Shown here: in pieces, positions 1-7,129 of the stretch | Numbering within the stretch: the stretch's first letter is position 1 | How the letters are laid out: each line of letters starts with the position of its first letter | Program-made: the position numbers and the translations under genes | The notes under the pieces: generated by a model | Databases searched by the model: none | What the model was told of the DNA's origin: nothing | Seen by the model: the letters and a program-made list of their open reading frames with translations, nothing else | Origin: Corynebacterium marambiense | GTDB taxonomy: Bacteria > Actinomycetota > Actinomycetes > Mycobacteriales > Mycobacteriaceae | DNA: 64,000 bases | Direction: 5' to 3' | NCBI RefSeq assembly: GCF_016342275.1 | Contig: NZ_JAEIOT010000004.1 | Span: forward strand, 310,001-374,000

Positions 1-21
1 TCAAGGCCGACTACTTCACAC

Positions 22-61
22 AGCAGACCCAACACCACGTGTTGAGTCTGCTTTTCTTTTT
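22..61 (+). terminator. Rho-independent terminator
   Basis: A near-perfect inverted repeat (22-28 AGCAGAC pairing with 46-52 GTCTGCT, with the inner bases also mostly complementary) is followed by a T-rich run at 52-61. The T tract is on the + strand, so it would end a gene reading in from left of the window. The same hairpin lies just after the stop of the broken antitoxin on the - strand, but without a T tract in that direction. Confidence 0.75.
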
Positions 62-89
62 GTACGGGTGCTTGGGGTGTGGGATGAAC

Positions 90-310
90 TCAATCCTCCA
101 ACCGCTCTCGCTCACGCTCTTCGAGTGAGACGGTCGCACGCTCCCGGCGACGCGCGGCTTCATGCTCGGCACGCACCGAGTAGACATGCTCCAACTCGTC
201 AAGGGGTACTTACCCAACGCTTCACGGATGTAGAACGCGCGCGGGCGTCCTGTTTTTTCCGCCAGTGCATCCAACCGGTTTTTCTCATCATCCGTAAGCC
301 GAAGACTCAC
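90..310 (-). pseudogene. Frameshifted RelB/RHH-type antitoxin
   Basis: Reading from a GTG at 310 on the minus strand, the protein begins VSLRLTDDEKNRLDALAEKT and continues through FYIREALGKY. This is the usual ribbon-helix-helix core of RelB/DinJ-like antitoxins (strand, then helix-turn-helix ending in FYIREAL). The frame is then lost at a C run (GGGG on +, 203-206). A shift of one base restores a charged C-terminus with LDELEHVYSVRAEHEAARRE and ending RERLED, followed by TGA at 90-92. The 221-bp span is one short of a multiple of three, consistent with a single-base deletion (or +2). A RelE-type toxin would be expected downstream, below position 90, but none is present in the window. The gene is inferred to be a decayed antitoxin that has lost its C-terminal toxin-neutralising half. 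A sequencing error is the main alternative. Confidence 0.7.
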
Positions 311-321
311 AACACCACTTA

Positions 322-337
322 TGTAAACATGTTTACA
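322..337. promoter_or_regulatory. Palindromic operator of the antitoxin
   Basis: TGTAAACATGTTTACA is a perfect 16-bp palindrome 11 bp upstream of the GTG start of the broken RHH antitoxin. RHH antitoxins autoregulate by binding such palindromes, so this is the likely autoregulatory operator, still intact although the gene is not. Confidence 0.6.
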
Positions 338-637
338 CTTCCCCGGTATCTCCACAAGGATCTCAGCGGGCAGTGCAGGGCAGGCACGCAGCAGGCGAAG
401 GGGCGCGGGATCAGACCATTCGCACGCGCACACCTGGCACGCCAGAGGAACGCGCACACCGCATGAAAAAACGCGCACCGGGCGAGCACACCAAACCCAC
501 GGAAAACCCCACCGAAAAACCCCAAAATGCAATACACAGTATGACCTCCAAGTGAAGGGCACGAAAACTCCTTTGACCAGCGGCGACTTACTGGCGAGTA
601 ACCGTTCACGAAAGGCAGAATTTTTAACGCACGTGCG

Positions 638-653
638 CGTAGATTCATCTACG
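638..653. promoter_or_regulatory. Inverted repeat upstream of zinc-ribbon gene
   Basis: CGTAGAT-TC-ATCTACG is a perfect 7-bp inverted repeat about 55 bp before the start of the next gene, and may be an operator. The rest of 338-707 shows no gene I can support on either strand. Confidence 0.35.
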
Positions 654-707
654 CAGAGCGCCGAAAGGTGACCGGAGATCAGGAAGTGGAAGGGGCGGTG
701 AGCGAGA

Positions 708-1139
708 GTGAGTGAGCAAGATCGCGCGATGTGTGCGCAATGTGGCGGGCCGATACCTCCGTGTCCAGACCCGCGCGGCCAACGCGCGCGGTACTGTTCG
801 GGGGCGTGCAGGGCGCGAGCTTCTCGTGAGCGAGCGGCCGCAAAGTGGCGTGCTGAAGTGGAAGCGGAAGCCGAAAAGGCACGGCTTGCCGCGTCACGTT
901 CCGCGCGAATCTCGACACTGGAAGTGTCCGCGATGATCGAACGGAACCCGAAGTGGCTTGCTGAAGTCGCGCTTAGTGTGCGCGCGGATCGGCTAAGAGC
1001 CGCGCTCCGGGAGGGGGACTCCGTGCTCGCATGGAAGTATGAAGAACCCACCCCACCGGTGGAGAACTCGCCCCGCCCCGCCGGTGTAGGAATCATCAGA
1101 CCTCAGAAGAAAAATAAAAAGAAGAAGCGACGGAAGTAG
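708..1139 (+). CDS. Small Cys-rich zinc-ribbon-like protein
   Basis: A 143-residue protein starting at GTG 708. The N-terminus carries Cys9-x2-Cys12 and Cys30-x3-Cys34 (CAQCGG and YCSGACRARA), the pattern of a short zinc ribbon that is common in small plasmid- and phage-borne actinobacterial proteins. The middle (about 36-100) is Ala/Arg/Glu-rich and predicted helical. The C-terminus ends in a strongly basic Lys/Arg tail. A role in nucleic-acid binding is inferred from the zinc ribbon plus basic tail; no specific function can be assigned. The start is uncertain: an in-frame ATG lies at residue 8. It sits between the broken antitoxin and the broken recombinase, so it is probably part of the same acquired DNA. 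Confidence 0.55.
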   Translation: MSEQDRAMCAQCGGPIPPCPDPRGQRARYCSGACRARASRERAAAKWRAEVEAEAEKARLAASRSARISTLEVSAMIERNPKWLAEVALSVRADRLRAALREGDSVLAWKYEEPTPPVENSPRPAGVGIIRPQKKNKKKKRRK

Positions 1140-1701
1140 CAAGCAACCCCCAGTCGGACACCTACAACTGGTTCCGTCACGGTTGACAAAGACCGTAAGT
1201 GAAGCCCCGACTGTTGCCGAAAAAGGCGAGAAAACGCACGCCGCTACGACACTACGAAGCACTTCACGCACAGATAACTGGCACACTTCGAAGCAAAAGT
1301 TACCCACTTTTTCCGCCGCAGACGGTCGCCTCCGGCGAGCACAACAAGACCGATCCGTGCCACAAAAAGTCGCGACACCGGACCACCTACGGACACAAAA
1401 CCGGCCACACTATCGGCAGAACACTCACCCACAAACCGGCAACAAGTAGCGACTCCCCCACGCCTTTAACGCGCGCTCCCGTCCTCCGCTTCGCTCCGGT
1501 TGGGCCGTGACAATGGTGGAGACACAGCACAGAACAACGCACCAGAACGTGACACAACAGAGAGAAAGAAGCGCCCCTTTCTTCTTTCACTGGCGTTAAA
1601 CCCATCGTTTTAGAGCTACTTGGAGACGCGCGTAAACCGGCTACTGTTTTACCTGCTGGGTGGTCTGTTAAACCCCGCCTGTTAACCGGTAGGGTCGGGG
1701 T
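1140..1701 (+). other. Non-coding stretch with res-like motifs before the recombinase
   Basis: No gene is supported here; the short open frames have no recognisable features. From 1594 to 1690, directly upstream of the recombinase, there are five related AT motifs: GTTAAACC near 1596, GTAAACCGG at 1632, TGTTTTACC near 1645 (inverted), TGTTAAACC near 1667 and TGTTAACCGG near 1680. Clusters of direct and inverted short motifs next to a resolvase gene resemble a res or crossover site. This is inference only. Confidence 0.3.
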
Positions 1702-2326
1702 GTGAGTGTTTACGGGTATGCGAGGGTATCGACCAGGACGCAGAAAACCGACCGGCAAAACAGACGAACTAACAGCCGCTGGTGTCGAGCACATCTACAC
1801 CGACCACTACACCGGGCGCACGATGCAGCGCCCGAACTTTCAGGCATGTCTTGAAGTGCTTAGCGAGGGCGACACCCTTGTGGTGTGCGATCTAGACCGG
1901 CTAGGGCGCACCACCGTAGAGGTCATTCACACCGCCGAGGAACTTCAACAGCGTGGAGTGCGGTTGAAAATTCTTCGACTCGGGGTGGACACATCAACCA
2001 GTGAAGGAAAATTTTTCTACCGGCTAGCCGCATCCCTTGCCGAGCTAGAAGCCGACCGGCTCAGAGACCGCACCATGCAAGGACTAGAAGCCGCACGCAA
2101 ACGCGGCCGGATCGGTGGCCGCCCCAAGGCCTTAACCCCCGCCCAGGCCGACCGCGCCCGCGAGCTACACGCAGCCGGGGAATCCCAACGGCGTTTAGCT
2201 GAACTGTGTGGAGTCAGCCGCACCGCCATCATCACCGCCCTTAACCAGCACGGTTCAACTAGGCCATTCCCGCGCAATACTGGCAACTACGGTTTACGAA
2301 CGGCGGTGTTTCCACGCTACGTTTGA
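1702..2326 (+). pseudogene. Serine recombinase (resolvase family), frameshifted
   Basis: From GTG 1702 the frame encodes VSVYGYARVSTRTQKTDRQ, the canonical resolvase N-terminus with the catalytic Ser in YARVST. At an A run (1757-1760) the frame shifts: dropping one A continues directly into TDELTAAGVEHIYTD, then RPNF, LVVCDLDRLGRT (the family DRLGR motif), LAELEADRLRDRTMQGLEAA (long E helix) and the C-terminal HTH (about residues 150-185, ending VSRTAIITAL). The domain order and length (about 185-190 residues plus a tail) are those of a small resolvase/invertase. The last 20 or so residues run into the convergent gene, suggesting a junction near 2260-2290 that removed the native stop. Without the shift the downstream frame lacks the catalytic serine, so the gene is very likely inactive unless a programmed frameshift or sequencing error is involved. 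Confidence 0.8.
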
Positions 2327-2665
2327 AGCTGCCAGCACACTGGCCGCCACACCAATCGAAAAGAACGTGACCATCCCTTTTGACTGGAGATCCAGCACAG
2401 CGGTCACCACGCAACCAATCGCGAAGAGACCACAGATCGCTGCGATGACTACCGGCTCTCCCCGGCCATCACCGTCAGGGAGAAGCCACTTCCAGTACTG
2501 GTAGGCAAGTACAGCACCCGCCGCCACCGTGGCCGACGCCGAGAAGTACCAATACTCGAAGGACGAGGCACCAGAGCCGCCGCCAAAGTAGGCCAGAGCC
2601 AGCGACAATGAACCAATGGCGGCCAGTATTACAGTGGCCACCGCAACAGACCCGGACCGCATCAC
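2294..2665 (-). CDS. Small four-helix membrane protein
   Basis: A 123-residue protein, almost entirely membrane. Four hydrophobic segments are visible at roughly residues 5-26, 37-57, 69-92 and 98-118, separated by short polar loops (YWKWLLPDGDGRGE between 2 and 3). Its start overlaps the stop of the upstream secreted-protein gene (TGATG), so the two are probably translationally coupled. Small polytopic proteins encoded immediately after a secreted peptide are often immunity or export partners, but this protein matches no family I recognise. Its 3' end overlaps the convergent recombinase remnant by about 33 bp. Confidence 0.6.
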   Translation of the reverse strand: MMRSGSVAVATVILAAIGSLSLALAYFGGGSGASSFEYWYFSASATVAAGAVLAYQYWKWLLPDGDGRGEPVVIAAICGLFAIGCVVTAVLDLQSKGMVTFFSIGVAASVLAASNVAWKHRRS

Positions 2666-3210
2666 TCCGGCTCAGGTGCATTCAAGAACGGAGCAAGCTG
2701 GGCTGCTGTGATGCCGACAACACCCAGCGCGGCTGCGATCCGTTGACGGTTCTTCCAAATCAGCTTCGCGACTTTCGTAGTCAAACCGGAAGCGAATGGG
2801 ATGCCAGCACATCCCATAACAAGGTCCGCTAATTGATAGTAGATTCGATCCGCATCGTAGCCGTCACGGAACACCCACGCGGCATTGAGAACACATCCGA
2901 CAATCGCTGTAGGGCCAGGGAGTAGGACTCCACGATCTTCCCCGAAAGCATTCCTATTTTCAAAAGCCCTACGTATCTCTTCCGGACTCGCATCACCAAG
3001 CCAAGTAAGAGCTTCTTCTATAGTGTCCAAATTTGCATCTTCGGAACGGTCCCCGGCCGCCGTCGTATTACCTGCACGGCCAGTCATCAAAACGCCTGCG
3101 TTGGCTGGCACGATGAATCCACTTGCGAGAGAGATGGCCGTAATTGCCGCCACCACACAACGTCTCGTCTTCACCGTATGCCGACACGGTCGGACATACC
3201 CAAATTGCAT
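2662..3210 (-). CDS. Secreted protein of unknown function
   Basis: About 183 residues from ATG 3210 (a GTG at 3213 is the alternative; GGAAAGG lies 7-10 bp upstream). The N-terminus has a basic stretch (HTVKTRR), then a hydrophobic core (CVVAAITAISLASGFIV) ending PANA, a typical signal peptide with cleavage after ANA. The mature part is about 143 residues: an acidic region (DRSEDANLDTIEEALTWLGD), two cysteines (IVGC and VMGC) roughly 35 residues apart, and a hydrophobic, helix-prone C-terminus with cationic KLIWKNRQR. The next gene is a coupled 4-TM protein. A secreted, amphipathic C-terminal product plus small membrane partner resembles a bacteriocin/immunity pair, but no known family is recognised, so this is a hypothesis. 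Confidence 0.55.
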   Translation of the reverse strand: MQFGYVRPCRHTVKTRRCVVAAITAISLASGFIVPANAGVLMTGRAGNTTAAGDRSEDANLDTIEEALTWLGDASPEEIRRAFENRNAFGEDRGVLLPGPTAIVGCVLNAAWVFRDGYDADRIYYQLADLVMGCAGIPFASGLTTKVAKLIWKNRQRIAAALGVVGITAAQLAPFLNAPEPE

Positions 3211-3422
3211 CACGATCACGCCTTTCCGGTCGAGAATACTTGTCGTCCCCGGCAGTCGAGAACCTATCGCGTTTGGAAACAGATTTCCAATAGATGCGTG
3301 TATAAAATCACCCCGCACCACCCCCTATCCGGGCTATTCTACCCCCGAATAGAACTGGTAACGGGGGCTTTCTCCACATCTTGAAAATGGTCCACACTCG
3401 ACCAGCTATCAGGCCAGGACAC

Positions 3423-3734
3423 GACTGCCAAAATGGCATAGTTGACCGAACAGCGCTTTTCCATTCGCCACCATCGACCGGTCAGGCCAGACCGGCGTTA
3501 TTACTCTCACCAGCCGGGAAAGAAGCCGCCGCACCCGCCCACAAAACGGGCTTCACATTGGCGAAATGCCGTCCGCCGGCAATCGCCCCACCTATGCAGC
3601 TCAGAGGCTGACTGCCAACTTGTCACAGTGGGACGAACAGTGAAAACAGGATCACCGGAAAACCCGGCTTCAGGCAGCCACACATGACCACAGCTAGAGG
3701 GCTGTGCGCCAATCTGACACGGGGCTGAACAGTG
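3423..3734 (+). repeat. Three iteron-like direct repeats
   Basis: Copies at 3423-3455 and 3610-3642 share GACTGCCAA then CGAACAG with identical spacing (24 bp from start to start of the two half-motifs). A third, degenerate copy at 3703-3734 has GCGCCAA then TGAACAGTGG with the gap 2 bp shorter. All three are in the same orientation. They may be binding sites for a replication or partition protein. Confidence 0.45.
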
Positions 3735-3823
3735 GTTTCTAGTGCGACCACCACGACCGGGACAGCCACCACACGACAACCAGCACCAACCACCCGAAAA
3801 CACCCCAACACAACCATAACACC

Positions 3824-3856
3824 ATAATAATACGGCTCGTATCGGCTTATTATTAT
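3824..3856. promoter_or_regulatory. AT-rich operator upstream of kfrA-like gene
   Basis: The inverted repeat ATAATAATA (3824-3832) and TATTATTAT (3848-3856) encloses a direct repeat TACGGCT / TATCGGCT. It lies 80-110 bp upstream of the KfrA-like gene. KfrA proteins bind and repress their own promoter, so this is a plausible operator. Confidence 0.45.
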
Positions 3857-3938
3857 TCTGGTGGTATGATGGTTAGTATCCCTTTTCCGCGCCGTTTTCC
3901 CTAGGAGTCCCCTCCTGTCCGACCGCTACGCCCCGACC

Positions 3939-4568
3939 ATGACCGACAGCCCCCGCCAGCGGCTCAACGCCGCTATCGCGCATCTGGTCAACACGGAAGG
4001 CCCCGGTGCTGTGACCGTGGCGAAGGTGCGGAAAATGGCGCGCACCGACAACGGGATCGCCGCCGAGGTGGTCAAGCAGTGGAGGGAGACGGCGAACGCG
4101 ACAGCAGCCGCAGGGCCGGTCACCGACACCAGCGACCAAGAAGCCATGATCGTGGCGACCATGCGGGCCATGATCGAACAAGCATGTGCCGAGGCCCGCG
4201 CCGATCAGGCAGAGCGTGAAGCCATGCGGGTGGAAGAAGCCCAAAAAGCCGCCCGCCAGGCCGAGGACGAACGCACAGCCGCCAACGAGGAGTTGGAAGA
4301 GCTACGGGCGGAGTTGGCCGCCGCCCGCGCTGAAATCGCCCGCCTGACTACCGAGATAACCCGCGTCCAGGAGCGCGGCGAGACCAAAGCCGAGATGCTG
4401 GAAACCGAACGGCAGCGTGACGAGGAAAGGCACCAGGCCGAGCTGTCGCGGATGCAAGCCACCATCGACACCATCTTGGCCAGCACCAAAGCCGCCGCCG
4501 CGGCCAGCAAGACCACCAGGAAAACCACCCGGCCGACTGCAACCAAGAAAACCACCGCAGACAGGTAA
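3939..4568 (+). CDS. KfrA-like coiled-coil DNA-binding protein
   Basis: A 209-residue protein. The first 50 residues resemble the KfrA N-terminal DNA-binding domain (helical, with VTVAKVRKMARTDNG and IAAEVVKQWRE). Residues about 65-185 form one long heptad-rich coiled coil (AQKAARQAEDERTAANEELE and similar), and the tail is Lys/Thr-rich (TTRKTTRPTATKKTTADR). This order is that of plasmid KfrA proteins, which act in plasmid stability and autoregulate. The ATG at 3939 has no good ribosome site; AGGAG at 3903-3907 sits 7 bp before an in-frame CTG at 3915, so a non-ATG start 8 codons earlier is possible. A strong terminator follows. This gene is the clearest sign that the left end derives from a plasmid. 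Confidence 0.75.
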   Translation: MTDSPRQRLNAAIAHLVNTEGPGAVTVAKVRKMARTDNGIAAEVVKQWRETANATAAAGPVTDTSDQEAMIVATMRAMIEQACAEARADQAEREAMRVEEAQKAARQAEDERTAANEELEELRAELAAARAEIARLTTEITRVQERGETKAEMLETERQRDEERHQAELSRMQATIDTILASTKAAAAASKTTRKTTRPTATKKTTADR

Positions 4569-4578
4569 CCCTCCCTCC

Positions 4579-4611
4579 AAAAAGCCGCCAGCAACGCCGC
4601 TGGGGGCTTTT
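4579..4611 (+). terminator. Terminator after kfrA-like gene
   Basis: AAAAGCC and CCAGC pair with GCTGG and GGCTTTT around a short loop, ending in TTTT. It lies 11 bp after the kfrA-like stop codon. Confidence 0.75.
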
Positions 4612-4689
4612 CACGTCCCAAGAAACGCCTCATCCCGGTCACGAACCGGGGTGGGGTGTCGTTCTTCTTGCTGGCACAGGTAAACCCGG

Positions 4690-5370
4690 TTACACCTCCG
4701 GCCGCCGACCCTCCAGACCCGCGATGATGAAATCGAGCTTCGAGTCCAGGAATCCCCTCCCGATCCAGGACTCCTGTGGCTTGAACGCATCATCCTTCTG
4801 CGCCACCTCGACCAACTTCTCAAACCCTGTCCGGCCGTCCTCCCCCGTGCCTCGCATCGTAGAAATGCTGATGTGCGTGGATATCACCGTGTCCCCGATG
4901 AAATCCAGTGCGAACAGAGCCTGGGATTCAGTGAACCCAAATTCATGAAGCGCATCGACGAGCGTCCTGGCGATTCCCTGGATGTGACGAAACGCCCCGG
5001 GGAACGTGAACAGAACCTGATCCAGACCCTGATACCGTTCACACACCATCCACGTCGTCTCCGCCCACTGTCTCAGCAGCTCCTGCCACGATCCAGCGGC
5101 GGCGTCCGGCCACTCCACTGACGCCGCTCCACGCGCCAGACACGCATCAACGAGATCATCTCTGCTATCGAACACGCGATACACCGCCGACGTCGATACC
5201 CCGATCTGCTTCGCCACCTCAGCCAGGGTGAAACGCGCAATACCGATCTCCAACGCAGCATCCACAACATCCTCGACCGAAAAACTGGGCTTCGGGCCCG
5301 TCTTACGTCCGACCCGGCGCACCGGGTGGTGGGGAGAACTCATCGGGATCATGCCGTCCAGATTAGTCAT
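4690..5370 (-). CDS. TetR/AcrR-family transcriptional regulator
   Basis: About 226 residues. The N-terminal HTH (roughly residues 22-65) contains FSVEDVVDAALEIG, then FTLAEVAKQIGVSTSAVYRV and FDSRDDLVDACL, the standard TetR three-helix DNA-binding domain (LAEVAxxxGVSxxAVYRxFxSRDDL). The remaining 150 residues are a helical ligand/dimer domain without recognisable specificity. Start candidates are ATG 5370, 5352 and 5343; 5370 is chosen because GGGGA precedes it. It is divergent from the exonuclease gene with only about 55 bp between the starts, so it may regulate that gene or itself from the shared region. It borders the plasmid-like region and could belong to either side. Confidence 0.85.
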   Translation of the reverse strand: MTNLDGMIPMSSPHHPVRRVGRKTGPKPSFSVEDVVDAALEIGIARFTLAEVAKQIGVSTSAVYRVFDSRDDLVDACLARGAASVEWPDAAAGSWQELLRQWAETTWMVCERYQGLDQVLFTFPGAFRHIQGIARTLVDALHEFGFTESQALFALDFIGDTVISTHISISTMRGTGEDGRTGFEKLVEVAQKDDAFKPQESWIGRGFLDSKLDFIIAGLEGRRPEV

Positions 5371-5425
5371 GAATCCCCGATACCTGCGCACCGACCTCAC
5401 CACCATTGAGCCTATGATGGAGGTG

Positions 5426-6532
5426 ATGACAACGACGATGCCCGGCACCACAGACAGCGCGAACGAGCGCTCCGGAGACAACCGGGACCGCGCACAACGC
5501 CAGCGCGATCGCGCGGCGGAGATCGCCGCCGCGCCATATGTCGTTGCGGCGATCCAGTCCACGGGCATCCATCCCAGCACCGCACGCCTCGTCGCCATCG
5601 ACCTTGTCACCTACTCCACCACCGGCGAGGAGGTCGACTCCTACCACGCGGTCCTCAACCCGGGTACGGATCCCGGCCCTCCCCACCTCCATGGCCTGAG
5701 TTCCGCGGAGATCCGTTCCGGACAGCGATTCGACAACGTTCTGCGCTCGGTGACCAGGCTCATCGACGGCCGTACCCTCCTGGTCCACAACGCGCCCCGG
5801 GTCTGGGGATTCATCGTCTCCGAGTCCCGACGCGCCATCCGGAGCAACACCAACCGGACAAACCGCGGCCGGCGGGCCCGGGGCCGTAAGCGCAGACCCG
5901 GGCATGTGCCCAGACCCGTGGCGATCATCGACACACTCGCGACCGCCCGCCGGCGATCGGTCCAACTCGATGACACCCGGATCCGGGGTGTCGCCCGTGC
6001 CCTCGGACTTGATGCGCCGACGCCAGTGGCCTCCGTGGAACGAGCGGATATCCGCGAATCCGAACACACCCGCACCGACAACCGGCTCATCGCGCAGCTC
6101 TTCTTCGACGCCTACGGTGGCCCAGCGGCCCTCGATGAGCAGCGCCCCTTCGCGCGCCTGGACCCCGGCAACCTCCACGGCGACCGCTTCGGCCTGCAAC
6201 GTAGCCACCTCCGCGTCGATGCCGCCGATGCGGAACGCCGCTTCATCAACCCCGGCCCCTGGCAGCGCGGCACACCGCTGACCGAGGGCATGGAAATTGT
6301 CGTCTCCCCGGAGATAGCGGCCGATCCGGACGAGATCATCGCTGCAGCGGTCGGCGCGAACCTCAACTACTCCGAGAAGCTGACCCGCGCCACGAGTCTC
6401 GTCGTGTGCAACCAGACCACCGACCTGTCCGGGAAGGCGATGCACGCCGCGCGCAAGGGCATCCCACTGATCAGCGATTCCGCTTTCCTTGAGATCGTCG
6501 GCGGCGACATCGTACCGGGCACCCGGGAGTGA
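5426..6532 (+). CDS. DnaQ-like exonuclease with C-terminal BRCT domain
   Basis: About 368 residues. Residues about 40-220 resemble the DEDD exonuclease fold (LVAIDLVTYSTTGEEVDSYH for Exo I, LLVHNAPRVWGF for Exo II, and a late TDNRL for Exo III). The C-terminal 90 residues (GMEIVVSPEIAADPDEII to IVGGDIV) are a BRCT-like domain. Corynebacteria carry a DNA polymerase III epsilon-like protein of this type next to murT/gatD, which matches the context here. In Exo I, the usual DxE dyad reads DLV (AIDLVT), so the second metal ligand appears replaced and exonuclease activity is uncertain. The start is uncertain between ATG 5426 and ATG 5438; GGAGG lies just upstream. Confidence 0.7.
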   Translation: MTTTMPGTTDSANERSGDNRDRAQRQRDRAAEIAAAPYVVAAIQSTGIHPSTARLVAIDLVTYSTTGEEVDSYHAVLNPGTDPGPPHLHGLSSAEIRSGQRFDNVLRSVTRLIDGRTLLVHNAPRVWGFIVSESRRAIRSNTNRTNRGRRARGRKRRPGHVPRPVAIIDTLATARRRSVQLDDTRIRGVARALGLDAPTPVASVERADIRESEHTRTDNRLIAQLFFDAYGGPAALDEQRPFARLDPGNLHGDRFGLQRSHLRVDAADAERRFINPGPWQRGTPLTEGMEIVVSPEIAADPDEIIAAAVGANLNYSEKLTRATSLVVCNQTTDLSGKAMHAARKGIPLISDSAFLEIVGGDIVPGTRE

Positions 6533-6576
6533 CCACGGTGGACCGGCAACCACAGATCCCGAAACCCACCCCGTTG

Positions 6577-6588
6577 CAGATATATCTG
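6577..6588. promoter_or_regulatory. Palindrome upstream of excisionase-type antitoxin
   Basis: CAGATATATCTG is a perfect 12-bp palindrome about 95 bp upstream of the antitoxin start. It is a candidate operator for autoregulation by the HTH antitoxin. Confidence 0.4.
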
Positions 6589-6683
6589 AAACCTGTTACC
6601 GCGTGAACGTAGACCGCGGCTACTGAGCCGCTCCACACAAACAGGCAGCATCTTCAGCAAAGAAAAGAATGGAGGAGAATGTC

Positions 6684-7109
6684 ATGCCTACCGCAGCCGG
6701 TCACAAACTCACGTTTACCGAGACCCAGATCGAACAGGCCCGCGCAATCTCCGAACAGAACCCCACCTACACCTTCCACAGTCAGCAACTCAGCAACCAA
6801 GCAGTTCCCCGGGAAATTTCAACCATCCTTTCCACTGTCATTCACGCGGTGGCTCAAGGAGAGACCCTGGTGATCGGAAAGCTCCCGAAGGAACTGACCA
6901 CCACCGAGGCCGCACGTCAACTCGGCATATCACGCCCCACGTTGATGAAGCTCATCGCCTCCGGTAAAATTCCTGCGCATAAAGTCGGATCGCATTCTCG
7001 ACTCAAGACGACTGATGTTCTGGACTACCTGAAGGCAGAACACGAACAGGCGTGCACGTCCTTCGAAGAACTTCGTGAGCTGGACGAGTCGATCACCTTT
7101 GAGCCCTAA
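6684..7109 (+). CDS. Excisionase-family HTH antitoxin (partner of PIN toxin)
   Basis: 141 residues from ATG 6684, with GGAGGAG 6 bp upstream (an ATG at 6669 overlaps the ribosome site itself). The C-terminal half has an excisionase/MerR-like helix-turn-helix: LTTTEAARQLGISRPTLMKL, then IASGKIPAHKVGSHSRLKTT and DVLDYL. The N-terminal half (residues 1-70) is helical and precedes an acidic tail. Proteins of this build are the antitoxins of a PIN-domain toxin family common in actinobacteria, and a PIN-domain frame follows immediately. The antitoxin is intact while the toxin is broken (see next entry). It probably binds its own promoter. Confidence 0.8.
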   Translation: MPTAAGHKLTFTETQIEQARAISEQNPTYTFHSQQLSNQAVPREISTILSTVIHAVAQGETLVIGKLPKELTTTEAARQLGISRPTLMKLIASGKIPAHKVGSHSRLKTTDVLDYLKAEHEQACTSFEELRELDESITFEP

Positions 7110-7129
7110 AAACCAGGCAGGAGGGTCAA

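Larger units (their letters stand above)
3211..3938. other. Non-coding region upstream of kfrA
   Basis: I see no supported gene in these roughly 730 bases. The stretch contains three iteron-like repeats (3423-3734) and an AT-rich inverted repeat (3824-3856), both listed separately. The arrangement of repeats, operator and kfrA-like gene resembles a plasmid maintenance region, but no replication initiator gene is present in the window. Confidence 0.45.

Noticed and set aside
11..707. Long minus-strand open frame covering the antitoxin and the zinc-ribbon gene
   Set aside because: Only the 90-310 part has a recognisable domain; the rest is antisense or non-coding.
1183..1510. Small overlapping open frames on +
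   Set aside because: No domain or ribosome site; proline- and threonine-rich composition in two frames at once suggests chance.
1607..1618. GTTTTAGAGCTA resembles the start of a type II-A CRISPR repeat
   Set aside because: Single occurrence, no spacer array and no cas gene nearby.
3381..3687. Small open frames upstream of kfrA
   Set aside because: Overlap the repeats, have no recognisable feature, and start without ribosome sites.
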